From: Blastocystis hominis
Lineage: Eukaryota; Sar; Bigyra; Opalinata; Blastocystidae
Assembly: GCF_000151665.1 (NCBI RefSeq)
Contig: NW_013171866.1
Location: 62,001-126,000, forward strand
Direction: 5' to 3'
Length of the DNA stretch: 64,000 nt
Positions within the stretch are counted from its first letter, which is position 1. Every line of letters begins with the position of its first letter. The translations under genes and the position numbers were made by a program. The notes under the pieces were generated by a model, which did not search any database, was not told the DNA's origin, and saw nothing but the letters and a program-made list of their open reading frames with translations. This document shows, in pieces, positions 1-10,119 of the stretch.

Positions 1-255
1 TTATGAGTTTCCAAAGGATCATGACTTGATCTATTGATTTTAAAAACATTCACAAATGGACTAATAATGTGTAAATGCACGTGAATCTTCATTAAATGAC
101 TCTCTACTGAAGAGAAATCATGATAAAAGCTCGTATCACTGACCATAGAACAGAAGGAACAATTCGGTACACTTCAATACTGAGCTTAAGCAGCGTTATT
201 TACAGACTAAAAACCAAACAACACGCTACTCGTCCAATGTACGCACTCTCTTTCC
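1..255. other. Non-coding flank
   Basis: AT-rich stretch with no open frame that resembles protein on either strand. It lies beyond the 3' end of the repeat-rich minus-strand gene at 306. It may contain the untranslated end of a gene that lies outside the window. Confidence 0.4.
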
Positions 256-263
256 AACAAACA
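256..263 (-). terminator. TGTTTGTT 3'-end element
   Basis: AACAAACA on the plus strand reads TGTTTGTT on the minus strand, about 43 nt past the encoded TAG of the repeat-rich gene. Confidence 0.65.
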
Positions 264-305
264 AGTTTACACATACTCTGATCTAGTTTATTCACTTTCC
301 AAAAT

Positions 306-3300
306 CTATTCTTCCTCTTCTAGGTCCGCTTGTCTCTCGCTCGCAGGAACGAACGGGGCGGCGTTCACTGACTCTGCATTAAATGTACGCGTTTTCAATG
401 TCTGCTTTTCAAAAGACTGGCTCTGATTCTGGCTTTGATTCTGAATCTGCGATTGCTGTATCTGTTGATACTGCGAGATAGGGACTGACGAATACAAATG
501 ATTCGACTGCATGGGTTGCAAGAGTTGCATAGGCTGCATTGTCTGCATTGTCTGCATGGGTTGAACGGTCTGCATTGGTTGCATTGGTTGCATTGTTTGC
601 ATTGGTTGCATTGTCTGCATTGGTTGCACGGTCTGCATTGTTTGCATTGGCTGCATCGCATGGCCCTGCATGGGCTGCACGATCCGATTCACCGCCGTCG
701 GGATCAGATACGGCATGTTCGAGTACGCCGCATTCCCGCGGTCCTGCTTGATCCCCGCGGGGAGCAGCACCGACTGTCCGCCGGGCGTTTCTCCCTGGGG
801 TCTATGCGGTTCCCGCGGGGGGAGCGTGGCGGCGGGGGGATAGGCGTAGGACACCATCATCGGCACCGCGTGCTGCGCTCCCGCCTCCTCGCGACTCCCG
901 GCACGCAGCGAGCGAAGATCCCGCGGGTCCCGCGGATCGCGGGGATCACGGGGATCGCGGGGATCGCGGGGATCGCGAGGGCGACGATCCGCCAGCACCG
1001 ATCGGGGCACATGGCTGGGAGCCAAGCCCGGACCCAACCCTTGATTCATTCCCTGGCCCATTCCTTGATTCATTCCCTGACTAATCCCTTGGCCCATTCC
1101 CTGACTAATCCCTTGGTTCATTCCCTGACTAATCCCTTGGTTCATTCCTTGATTCATTCCCTGGTTCATTCCTTGATTCATTCCCTGACTAATCCCTTGG
1201 TTCATTCCCTGACTAATCCCTTGGTTCATTCCTTGGTTCATTCCTTGGTTCATTCCCTGATTGATTCCCTGGTTCATTCGGGGCTGGGCGGCCCGAGGAT
1301 CGTCCTGTTCCTCGCCGCGTCGCTCTCTCGCTCCTTCCTCTCCCACGCTGTCCCGCGGGGATGGCCTCGCCGGCTCCTCGCCCGCCTCCTCCGCCTCTCC
1401 CGCCGCCGGCTCGCCGGCTTCCGCGGGGAACCGCGCCGTGGGTGCCATCCCCGCGGGGAGGGGTCCGCCCTGCTGGGCGAAGTAGGCGGGCTGCATGAAG
1501 GGCATCAGCGCCGCCACGCCGGGCACGTAGCCCTGGCCCAGCGGACGATTCACCGCGGGGATCACCGCGGGGGACACCAGCTGCGGCATCCCCGCCACCA
1601 CGCCCTGCGCCAGCCCCGCGCTCCCCGCGGGAGCCACGCCCTTCGCTCCGCTGGGGCCGCTCGGCAGCGACCGTATGTCGGACCGCATGTCGGACCGTAT
1701 GTCGGACCGTATGTCGGACCGTATGTCGGACCGTATGTCAGAACGTATGTCAGAACGTATGTCGGACCGTATGTCAGAACGTATGTCAGAACGCATGTCG
1801 GACCGCATCTCAGAACGCATGTCAGAACGCATGTCAGAACGCATGTCAGAACGCATGTCAGAACGCATGTCGGAGCGTACGTTGGGGTAGAGAGGGGGTC
1901 GTACGTCCTGGCGAAACTCCCTGCGCGGGTCGCGTCGGAGATCCTGCGGGATGTCGGGTCGCATTCGCTGGCGCACGGCGGGTCGGACGGGCGGGAACTT
2001 CCCCATCTCGTCGAACTGCACGCGTTCCCGCGGGTCCAGCTCGTCCAGCGCGTCCGCGTAGCGGAAGGGGGCGCGGATTTCTTCGGGGAGGCGCCGCGCG
2101 GCCAGCGGCCCGTCCTGCGCGTACGCGCCCAGCAGCCGCTGCGCCGACACTTCCTCCCGCGGGGCGGCCTCCGAGAGCGGCGGGCCCGCGCGCCGCGGCT
2201 TCCTGGGCTTGGTCTTGTCCCGCGGGGCTGGTTCCTTGGGCTTCTTCTCGCGCGCGGGCTTGGCGGGCTTGGCGAAGCGCGGCGCGTCGAGCGGCGGCGC
2301 GGTCAGCGCGGGCGCGGGGCCGCGGCCCAGCTCCGCGTAGCCGAGCGGGTAGCCGAGCTTGCGCTCGCCCGCCTCGCCGAGCTGCAGCAGCAGCATGCGA
2401 TCCACGGCGCCGCCCAGCGGACGATCGCGGTACAGTCGACCCGCGCCAAGACCGAGCGGCGCGTAGCCCGCAGACGAAGACGCAGAGGCAGAGGCGGGGC
2501 CGTAGAGGTCGGAGAGCGCGGGCTCCCCGCGGGGACGCGCGGGGGCGTCGAAGGAGCCAGGGCGGAGAGGGAGCTGGTGGCGGCGAATGGCGTTGCGACG
2601 CAGATCGGATTCCAAATCGTCCGCGAACACGGCGCCGCGACCCCCGTAGAAAACGCGGTCCGCGGCGGGGGACGCCTCGCCATCCAGGCGCTCGGACGGG
2701 CGGGGAGAGGCCTCGGCTTCGACGCGGCGGTCGGCGGAACCGTCCAAAGAACCGTCCAAAGAACCGTCGACGCGGATTGGGTCCTGCTCGACTTGCTGCT
2801 GTTTCTTCTTCTTCTTCTTCGGGGTCGACGAGGCGTGGATGATGTCCTCGTTCGCCTACGATCGATGCGCGGACCGAAGCCTACCGAAATGTCCATCAAT
2901 TGGCCGTGCGAAGTGTCCGGAAGGTCCCACTCGGGAGTTTCGTCGCTGTCCATGTCGAGGAACTGGCTGGGCGGAGCCTTCTTGGTTTCACGGTCGAGGA
3001 GAAGCGCGTTGGCTTCATCCAGTGGAACGACCCTGTAGGAAAAGAACCGCTTTGGAGCTGAAGAAGTGGACATTTGATCTCGAATGGAGCGAAGCTCCGA
3101 GGGATTCTAGATTGCAGCAAAAGCAAAAGCGTACATAAATATATTTCTTAAATACCAGCGATACACCCTCAATCTCCTCCTGTTCGGGGAAATCGGTAGT
3201 GTTCACGATAGCCGGGTCAATAAAGGGGATGTCGCTAACACTTCCCTGAACTGTTTCGTTTTTTATTAGAAATGAAATGTCAGTGATGCTCTCTCCTTCT

Positions 3301-3500
3301 TTGGCCGGAATTTGGAGCAAACTCGAAATGTCTTCCTCGGATTTGTCCTCTCCAACGGGATTCGGATCCTCCTAGATAAAATTACGTCAAAATACGCACA
3401 CCTACCTTCTCATTCAGGAAAACCTCGTTTAGGGTTTCGTTCTACAAATTATCCAACTACCTTTGCAGGTTACTGGCTCCTCGTTCTGGTCACTATACGT
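306..3500 (-). CDS. Low-complexity repeat-rich protein, unknown function
   Basis: About 1,000 residues. The main exon (306-2855) is joined to an upstream exon by a 29-nt intron (2856-2884); removing it keeps a single frame that reads MDIS-ANEDIIHASS. Further upstream exons continue to about 3,500 through introns of about 32-50 nt, and the true start is not resolved. The N-terminal part is acidic and contains FFSYRVVPLDEANALLL and TPEWDLP. A lysine run and poly-Q follow, then Pro/Arg/Ala-rich sequence and four blocks of short tandem peptides: (M/I)RSD, NQGM/NQGIS, DPR and MQPMQT. No catalytic domain is recognised. The composition resembles disordered RNA-binding or P-body scaffold proteins, but this is only an impression. 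GC content is much higher in the middle than in the neighbours. An encoded TAG ends the frame. Confidence 0.6.
515..660 (-). repeat. Tandem MQPMQT-coding repeat
   Basis: Degenerate 6- and 9-bp units (plus strand TGCATTGGT / TGCATTGTC) encode alternating Met-Gln-Pro and Met-Gln-Thr on the minus strand. A coding microsatellite. Confidence 0.8.
1033..1280 (-). repeat. Tandem NQGM/NQGIS-coding repeat
   Basis: About 20 copies of a 12-bp unit (plus strand TTCATTCCTTGG and variants) encode Asn-Gln-Gly-Met or Ser-Gln-Gly-Ile on the minus strand, all in frame with the host gene. Confidence 0.85.
1675..1875 (-). repeat. Tandem (M/I)RSD-coding repeat
   Basis: About 17 copies of a 12-bp unit (plus strand ATGTCGGACCGT or ATGTCAGAACGC) encode Met/Ile-Arg-Ser-Asp on the minus strand. 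The same unit is also open on the plus strand, which produces spurious antisense frames. Confidence 0.85.
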
Positions 3501-3774
3501 AAAACTGTAAGATTAAAGCCTACTTTTGCGCAAGGGTGCCGACCTCTATGTCTGCTTGAACGATCTCAGCTATACATGATCAGCACAGTTTCACAAGATA
3601 CGTTTTTCCTCAAACATTTTTCCTTCAAGTTTGAACTAGCTATTCATAAAATAGAAAGGCAGACTCCTACAACGCAGCAAAGTATAACTAGTAAAGACCT
3701 AAAAGGATGTCAGCAACCTTTTTCTAGAAAACGGTTTTTTGGACAAATCAACAGAAGTTCGTTTCACAAACACT

Positions 3775-3782
3775 CACAAGGA
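3775..3782 (-). terminator. TGTTTGTG 3'-end element
   Basis: One-mismatch form of TGTTTGTT on the minus strand at the end of the hemerythrin gene. The in-frame TGA overlaps the element itself. Confidence 0.55.
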
Positions 3783-3787
3783 CATGG

Positions 3788-5500
3788 TGTATTAATGAAC
3801 ATGTTATTGTTCTTCAGCTCTTCAGGAGGGATACAGCACGATATCATGAGTTTCTACGCCTCAATCGACTCCTACACATCGTACGTCCACAACTCGGATG
3901 TGATTCGTCAGCCAGCTTATGCAGTAGTCCAGCAGCTCTTTGCCGAGAACGACGTCCGCCTTTTTCCCCACATCCTTCTTAAAGGAGGTTAATCTTTCCA
4001 GGAACTCCTAAATCTCATCGTATTCCCGCTTCCTCACATCGTGCTGTTTCTTGTGTGCTGCAAACTGCGGATATTTTGTGCATGTTAAGAAACACTCAAC
4101 ATCACAGCACTTGCTGTGTTATATAATATATATATATATATATAGAACAGCAATCTCACTATTCTCATTGCAACAAGGATATGGATGATTCATAAAAATC
4201 GCTTCTTCGTCCGTAAAGTGAATCCACACATAATCACTCAACGCGTCCAGCACGTCAAAAATACAGATATCCGCTTGGTTCCCCGTGTTCACATGGATCA
4301 GAACGTGCCGTGAAGGTCCCAACCAACAATCATGCATCATGCATCATGCACCACACATCATCACAACATGGATATATTCACAATCGTTAGTAGCCATTCA
4401 TGCTGTCGGTCGATAGGATGATACCCGGTCGAGAGAATGCCATCGCTCCACTCGATGTACGGCTGCTTCAGCGAGAGCATGGTTTCGCGGAGAGAGAAGC
4501 TTCCGTACACGTTGTGCGTCACTACGCGACACAAAAGGAGAAAAGGGGAAACGTTTCAAGTCGAGGAAGGTTTGCAGACCTTTCGAGAGGAGGTTCACCC
4601 AGGCAGCGCAACTCTTGATGAACGCTTCTCTAGCGTGTGAGTCGATTGAATGGCGCGAAACCCAATGCAGTCAGAGAGAACCAGTAAGATCACGGTACCG
4701 ATGTCGGCGAAGAGATACGCATCGATGCCGTATGCCTTGTTATAGTATGTGATTAGGTAATTGTATGTATAATCGATCCTCTATCATAAATCACCCTTTC
4801 ACTCCAATACCTCGAGGGTTGAACAGGTGGACAATTGGTTACAAGCTTCGGTTATAATATCGTTGAAAAAGTTCTAGGACTCACAGAAAAGCAAAAAGAC
4901 GACGCGAGCGAAATCCGTCTTCAAGATGTCGGTAGCACGGAGATATACTCCTCTCTCTCCTTGGATGTTCAGGTTTTTCTAATCAAAAAACAATAATTCG
5001 ATGGCAAACGCGAATAAAGGCAGGAGATACAATAAACAGCCGGTGGAATAGCTGTCGGAACATAAAATCCAGCGGTGTGACAGAATTATCGAATCTAGGC
5101 CTTAACCCTTCACCCTGCTCAAACTTTTGAATTCGCTGGTAGACAGCCATGTCACCATTAGTGAACGCTGCTATTGTACTTCTACACACAGATATTGTGG
5201 TCGTCTTCACTTCAAACTTAGGGTAGAACCTGCAACATAAGTAAACGATTATTCGACAATCACCATTGCGGATACGAGAATCCGTCATTATTGCAGGAAT
5301 ATCCCGTTGGAACAGCAAGTTGCTGACCCATTCCAAAAAGAGTATGATCCTCATTCCATAATTCTTCTTTGTATTGTAGCAGCCTAGTATTCTGGAAATA
5401 GAAGGAAAAGGTCAATCACCCAACTGGTGATGCTGGTGAGTTATGTGCCAGTTTTGTTTTATGCATACCAAAACCATTCTACTGTATTTGGATTTGGCAA
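3788..5500 (-). CDS. Hemerythrin-domain protein with AT-AC introns
   Basis: The C-terminal ~120 residues form a bacteriohemerythrin-type domain. It has W-S-D-G-x-L-S-T-G followed by ID-x-QH, then HFTDE (HxxxE), HKKQH (HxxxH) and HIRVVD (HxxxxD), so all seven di-iron ligands are present. The domain becomes continuous only if two ATATCC..AC introns (4305-4375 and 4078-4182) are removed. Ordinary 27-32 nt GT-AG introns join the N-terminal exons, which include LAVPTGYSCNNDGFSYPQW and YLFADIGTVILLVLSDC; this ~300-residue region is not recognised. Known hemerythrins bind O2 reversibly or sense it; a role in O2 handling in an anaerobic protist is inference. The first exon near 5,390-5,500 is uncertain. 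The last codons run into the 3' element, so the stop is either the TGA at 3774 or one made by poly(A) near 3788. Confidence 0.65.
4078..4182 (-). other. U12-type AT-AC intron (105 nt)
   Basis: On the minus strand the intron starts ATATCCTTG and ends TTTCTTAACATGCAC. The 5' site matches the U12 AT-AC consensus and TTTCTTAAC is a near-consensus U12 branch site close to the 3' AC. Removal joins NH-P to KYPQFAAHKKQH of the hemerythrin domain in frame. It contains a (TA)n run. Confidence 0.75.
4305..4375 (-). other. U12-type AT-AC intron (71 nt), weaker branch site
   Basis: On the minus strand it starts ATATCCATG and ends GGGACCTTCACGGCAC. Removal joins QHEWLLTIVN to VLIHVNTGNQAD, the correct spacing for a hemerythrin fold. 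No GT-AG pair gives an open frame here. The branch-like CCTTCAC deviates from CCTTRAY at one position. Confidence 0.6.
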
Positions 5501-5670
5501 TGGACATGGATGATGCAGATTGTTATCTTCTGTGATATTTTTCCATTATGCATGTGTGCATTACACAAACCAAACCATATACTTGAACGATGGGAAATCG
5601 GACTGTACGTTCAGTGGTTTCCACAGTGATAGTAATCATAAAAGAATGATTCTGATTCAATTCTTATACT

Positions 5671-7308
5671 ATGCTCACCACTGCTGGGAGGAACAGATCA
5701 AGATTCCACTTATATGTTGTATCTATTGCGTGTCAAACCGGATTTTCCATTATTTTACCCCTTGTTCCTTTTGTTAATGAAGTGCTGAACACGACGAGTC
5801 TTCAGTACTCTTTGACCTTCAGCGGCTACTATCTGTCAATGATTTTAAGTTTCTCTTGTTGATGTGTTTCACCTCCAGGTTCCATCATATTTGGCGCTCT
5901 TAGCGATCGGATTGGCAGAAGAATGGCTATTGTAGTGTCTCTATTTGGACTGACGTTAGGTGAGAAACACACTCTGTAGTTGAGACTTAGGGTCGGTTGT
6001 TTGCTACACTACGTCCAACGTGTATGTTTTTATTGCGGCTCGCGTCGCTACTGGCTTAATGGATAACATGGTTGCTCTAGGTCAAGCCTATATGGCGGAT
6101 ATTACTCCTCTACGAGAGAGACCGAGATATTTTGCTCAGTTGGAGAGCGTGATGAACTTTACGCAGTGCATCGGTCCTTTAGTGGGAGGTATTCTCTCCA
6201 AGGTTGACCTTTACATTCCTCTGTATGCTTTATCTCGTGCTTATTGAAACGAAAGATATCTTGCGATCGTGCTCTACGCGTTTTCGTTCGTCTACGCCTT
6301 TTTCTTGCTCCCGGAATCCGTTTATTCTGTGGTCGAAAAGAAGGAAATCCTCGCCACCTTCAACCGAGTCAACCAGAGCGACCGTGGCCGAACTTCGCTT
6401 CTCGATATGGGTATTGGACGGGGTGGATTGTCAAAGCAAAGAGGAATCGCAGCGAATTCAAGAGGAGTTTTTGAAGCAAATGCGAAAGCAAGGTATTTCT
6501 TTTCTTTTTTTCTTTCTTACTTTCTTTTAGAAATGGAGCGAATGAAGAACGCGAAGCTCACAATGAACTACCTGATCGTGATCGCGATCATCGGCGAGTT
6601 CTGCAACAAATGGGTGTTCAGCATCTTCGACACGGTGGTTTCCATCTACGGCATGGAGCACTTCCAGCTCGACGCCTTCATGTTCGGCGTGATGAGCTGC
6701 ATCGGCAGTCTCGTCAACATGGTCCAGACCGGCTGGCTCTTCACCTTCCTCATCCACAAGGACTTCTCCATCCCCACCATGGCGTCCTGGGCCGGCATCG
6801 TAGGCGGTAGGGCTGTCCATTGCGCGGTGCGAAGCGTAGCGCTCGCCATGTTCCTCTGCGTCGCGCAGGACAAAAACATCTTCATTCTCGGAGGCATCGT
6901 CATCATCGTCGCCTACGGATTCGCCGCCCCCGCTCCGCCAGCCATCGTATCGGTAGGGCTGAGGCCTGGGATCGAGGGCAGGCGGAGAGTAACGACGACA
7001 CACAAGGAAAGGCGCTGTCGCTGATTACCGTGGGAGGACAACTCGCGCAGCTTTTCTCGCCTCTCGTGCTCAACAATATCTATCCCATGAACAATGAATT
7101 GCCGTTTTATGCGTCGTTGCTGGCTTGTAGGAGGCGGGGAACGCATGGGATGTAGGTGGAATCTTGACATTCATGATGCTGATCTGTAACTACTTACCCG
7201 GAGGAAGACTGGCCGGACAGGTGTCGCTGGCCGATTCGAAGGAGTTTGAGATGCAGCAGCGCATGTCAAAGGTGGGAGGAGACGAGAGTTGGAAAAAGGT
7301 GGGAAAAT
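5671..7308 (+). CDS. Major facilitator superfamily transporter
   Basis: About 445 residues with twelve predicted membrane spans. Loop 2-3 carries MFS motif A (GALSDRIGRR). Short introns of 29-33 nt (one of 38) were placed by eye; for example a 31-nt intron joins LLDM to EESQRIQEEFLKQMRKQ in the central cytoplasmic loop. The substrate cannot be told. The reading frame has no stop before the 3' element: the last codons are GGA AAA followed by T at 7308, then GGAG, then TGTTTGTT. Cleavage after that T plus poly(A) gives UAA. Reading on would add WSVCLNKQGI, an artefact of the element. It converges with the small gene at 7335-7583. Confidence 0.85.
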
Positions 7309-7312
7309 GGAG

Positions 7313-7320
7313 TGTTTGTT
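7313..7320 (+). terminator. TGTTTGTT element ending the MFS gene
   Basis: Lies 4 nt after T7308, the first base of the stop codon completed by poly(A). Only 2 nt separate it from the opposing element on the minus strand. Confidence 0.8.
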
Positions 7321-7322
7321 TG

Positions 7323-7330
7323 AATAAACA
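7323..7330 (-). terminator. TGTTTATT element ending the small membrane gene
   Basis: One-mismatch element on the minus strand, 4 nt past the T at 7335 that begins the poly(A)-completed stop. Confidence 0.65.
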
Positions 7331-7334
7331 AGGC

Positions 7335-7583
7335 ATTTGAAGAGGTGGTAGAGGATATAGAAAAGGAAGAAACAGCCTACAGCTAGTACGACGGGAATGA
7401 GAGCGGGGTTCGTTGTAGATGCGATATCTAGATGGGAATCAAGCGAGAGCATCAGGTACGACCATTGTTTTCAATGCCATAGCGTCCACGGAGCTGCGAG
7501 GCACTCAAGTCACTGTCTGGAATGGTACCTCCTCTGTGATATCGCTTTCGCAGCTCACTTGCATTCAGTTGATCGTCCGACAT
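7335..7583 (-). CDS. Small tail-anchored membrane protein
   Basis: About 72 residues in two exons joined by a 32-nt intron (7428-7459). The N-terminal half is hydrophilic, with MSDDQLNASELRKRYHRGG and SDLSASQLRGRYGI, two related S-x-L-R-x-R-Y units. The C-terminal ~22 residues are a single hydrophobic span that ends in HLFK, so it is probably tail-anchored. The family is not identified. The stop is not encoded: AAA is followed by T at 7335, four bases, and then a TGTTTATT element, as in the convergent MFS gene. Confidence 0.75.
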
Positions 7584-8014
7584 TAGATTATGGGAAGATG
7601 ACAGCCACGTGCTGCAAGATCCAAAACGAAAGAATCCAATATAATTTTACCGATGGATGGAAGAGATGAAGAGAGTTTGGATTTGAATGTTTGGGAGTCA
7701 AATGGAAAACATCGATTCCACCCATTCTTAACTACAAAGAGATAATATTAGAGCAGATAATGTTTTTTACTTTATCTACCATATTACTACGACTACTACT
7801 AATAAGGGAAAGATTGTCAATTCTTAAGCCAACACCAAATTAAAGAATTATCCTATAAATAGAAGAGTCAGAACTTACAGAATAGCTATAAAATACGAGC
7901 AATTTGTCAGGGTTAATTTGTTCACACACCCAAAATAGTCATACCTTCCATGGAAGAGGAAGTAGGCTTATTCCACATTCAAATCATTTTAAGAAAGTGA
8001 GTAATCAAAGTGAA
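7584..8014. other. Divergent intergenic region
   Basis: AT-rich region between the divergent starts of the small membrane protein and ARS2. Presumably it holds both promoters and perhaps a 5' ARS2 exon. No conserved element was recognised. Confidence 0.4.
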
Positions 8015-10014
8015 ATGGTGGAGATGGATGAAATGGTCGAGTATGTTATGCATCTGGATAGTCTAATGGTTAGAAATGATCATAGAAAACGGTCACGCTC
8101 CTCATCGTTCGTTTTGCAGTTTGAAGGAATAACGCCTAGAATTTCTTCCCACCGCTCAGATAAAGAGGAGAGATCACGATCGCGTAGTCGTTCTCGCAGT
8201 TCCCAACGTCTTATGGAAGAGGAACCGTCCGAGTCGTTTTTGGACAATGTAATTAAATAATTCTGTAGAGAGAATACGAAACAGCAGCAAATCCAATCCG
8301 TTCAAAAGGCAAGACAGAACATGGACTTGAGTTCTCCGCGCGAGATCATTCCCACGATCGAGCTTCCCAAAGTGGCGGCCAAGCTGTCCTACCGCGAATA
8401 CGTGCTTCTCCGGGAGCAAGACACCATCACGATGGAGGAGGCAGAGGAAGGCTACGAGAAGTGCGAAGTGCTCCAACCCCCTCACCGGCAGCTACCTTCG
8501 CCACGAGCAATACAAGAACGCGATCAGCTTCTTCGACGCGATGGCGAACGAGGAGTGGCTCGTGGAGCAGGAAATCCCCTCCTTCCACAAGCAATGGCTC
8601 CAGCAATGCCGCGCCGAGCACCAAGCCGAAGCCCTGCGCTGGCGCTCCGCGCTCCGCACCGACTCCTTCTTCCTCCCCGCCGCGCAGTCCCGCGACTTCG
8701 ACGCGTCCTCCTTCGCGTGTCCGCTTCCGAACGGCTTCGCAGAGCGCTGCATCTACATCCACGCGATCCCTCCGCGCTGCACGCGCCGCTGCCTCCTCGA
8801 CTGGCTGCGCCAATTCGACGGGCTCGACGCCGTCTACTTCGGCGACGCCTTCCGCTGCCCCCCCGCGGAACTCAACCGACCCGCCTTCGCGCTCTTCGCC
8901 TCCCCCGCGCAGACCGCCGCGGCGTTTCATCGCATGGTGGGCGTGCACGTGCCGCTCAAAGACACCGCCTGTCTCGGGCTCAACGGGCTCAAAGAGGAGG
9001 AGGACGGCAAGCCGCGCACCTTCATCATGCTCTGCTCGCTCTGGAAGCCCTCCGAGAAACTCCCGCCGCTCCGCGGAATCGCCAATTCCCCGCGGAGAAT
9101 CGAGGCCGACCGGCAGAATGGACGCGCCATCTGGGCGGCCGCCGAGCGATTCTGGGTGGGCGCGGCGCGCGAGGATGACCGGTAGGGCCTGGAGACGGGG
9201 CTGTTGAAGGAGCTGGACGCGTTCACGACGGAACATCCGTGGATTCCGCCGTATTTCGAGGTGGACGCGCTGGCGTTTCTGCTGCGACGCGTGTTTGGCA
9301 TCGATTATTGGGCCGGAACCAATCACTACGAGTTCGGCGTCGCGCTTCACGTTTCCTTGCTTCCACGTTTCCACGTAGCATCACGGGTCGGACCGCTCCC
9401 GCGGTTCTTCGGCCGATTCGACGCCGGAAGACGAAGCGTGGGCGCGGCAAATCGACGAAAACACGGCGAAACTCCTCGCGGAATTGGGAGAAACGACGGT
9501 GGATCGGGTTTTGAGCGAGGAAACGCCGCTGGAAGCGCGGGAGCGCGAGATCCGCGGTTCTGCGATGGAAGAATTCTATCAGAAAAACATCGTGGTGCCG
9601 GAGAAGAAGGCGGGGAACGAAGCGGAGGCCCGGGTGGATATGCGGCAATGCCGATTGTGTTTTAAAAACTTCCAGAACGCGGATTACGTGCGGAAGCACA
9701 TTCTGAACAAACATGCAGATTTGATGAAGGTGGCCGAGAATAAAATGGTGCTGCTGGAAGTCGTGCGGGCGGATTACATTAAGAATCCGAAGGCGAGGAT
9801 CCCGAATGTCACGCCGATGAAGATCATTAGTCGGACCAGTGCTACCACGCAGGAGACTGTGCAGACGGAGGATTTGCAGAAGCTGGTGGGTTATGGTGAG
9901 GGAATTAGGAGGAAATGAAGTGTAGCGAAGAGGTATGTGGATCGCGACATGGTTGGAGGACTGGAACTGCGGATTAAAAAGTCGGTGAGCGAAATATTTG
10001 ACGATGAGTTCTAA
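8015..10014 (+). CDS. SRRT: ARS2/SERRATE RNA effector protein
   Basis: ARS2 links the nuclear cap-binding complex to RNA processing and decay. Seen here: an RS-rich N-terminus; the conserved helical segment LSYREYVLLREQD..EEAEEGYEKYLRHEQYKNAISFFD..NEEWL; a middle RRM-like region; and a C-terminal zinc finger CRLCFKNFQNADYVRKH followed by the Arg/Lys-rich tail. Introns of 28-33 nt join these parts (for example 31 nt before YLRHEQ, 30 nt before GLETGLLKEL, 28 nt near 9345-9375). The first codon is uncertain; 8015 is the first Met in the frame. It ends at an encoded TAA eight bases before TGTTTGTT. Confidence 0.8.
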
Positions 10015-10021
10015 CATCGGT

Positions 10022-10029
10022 TGTTTGTT
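10022..10029 (+). terminator. TGTTTGTT element ending ARS2
   Basis: Perfect octamer 7 nt after the encoded TAA. Confidence 0.75.
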
Positions 10030-10119
10030 CTTTTAACCAAGTTCCATTCTAAAAATCAAACCAAAAGTAGTATAGAGTATTGTATGAGAGGTTTAGGGGG
10101 TGCTTTCTATTCTTCTCAA

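Noticed and set aside
498..3038. 846-codon open frame on the plus strand
   Set aside because: It is the antisense of the repeat-rich gene. In-frame repeats of 12 bp keep several frames open. The translation (runs of H, L, V, R) is not protein-like, and the minus strand has introns and a 3' element.
3312..3992. 226-codon plus-strand open frame
   Set aside because: It runs antisense to exons of the repeat-rich and hemerythrin genes, and its translation has no domain or bias.
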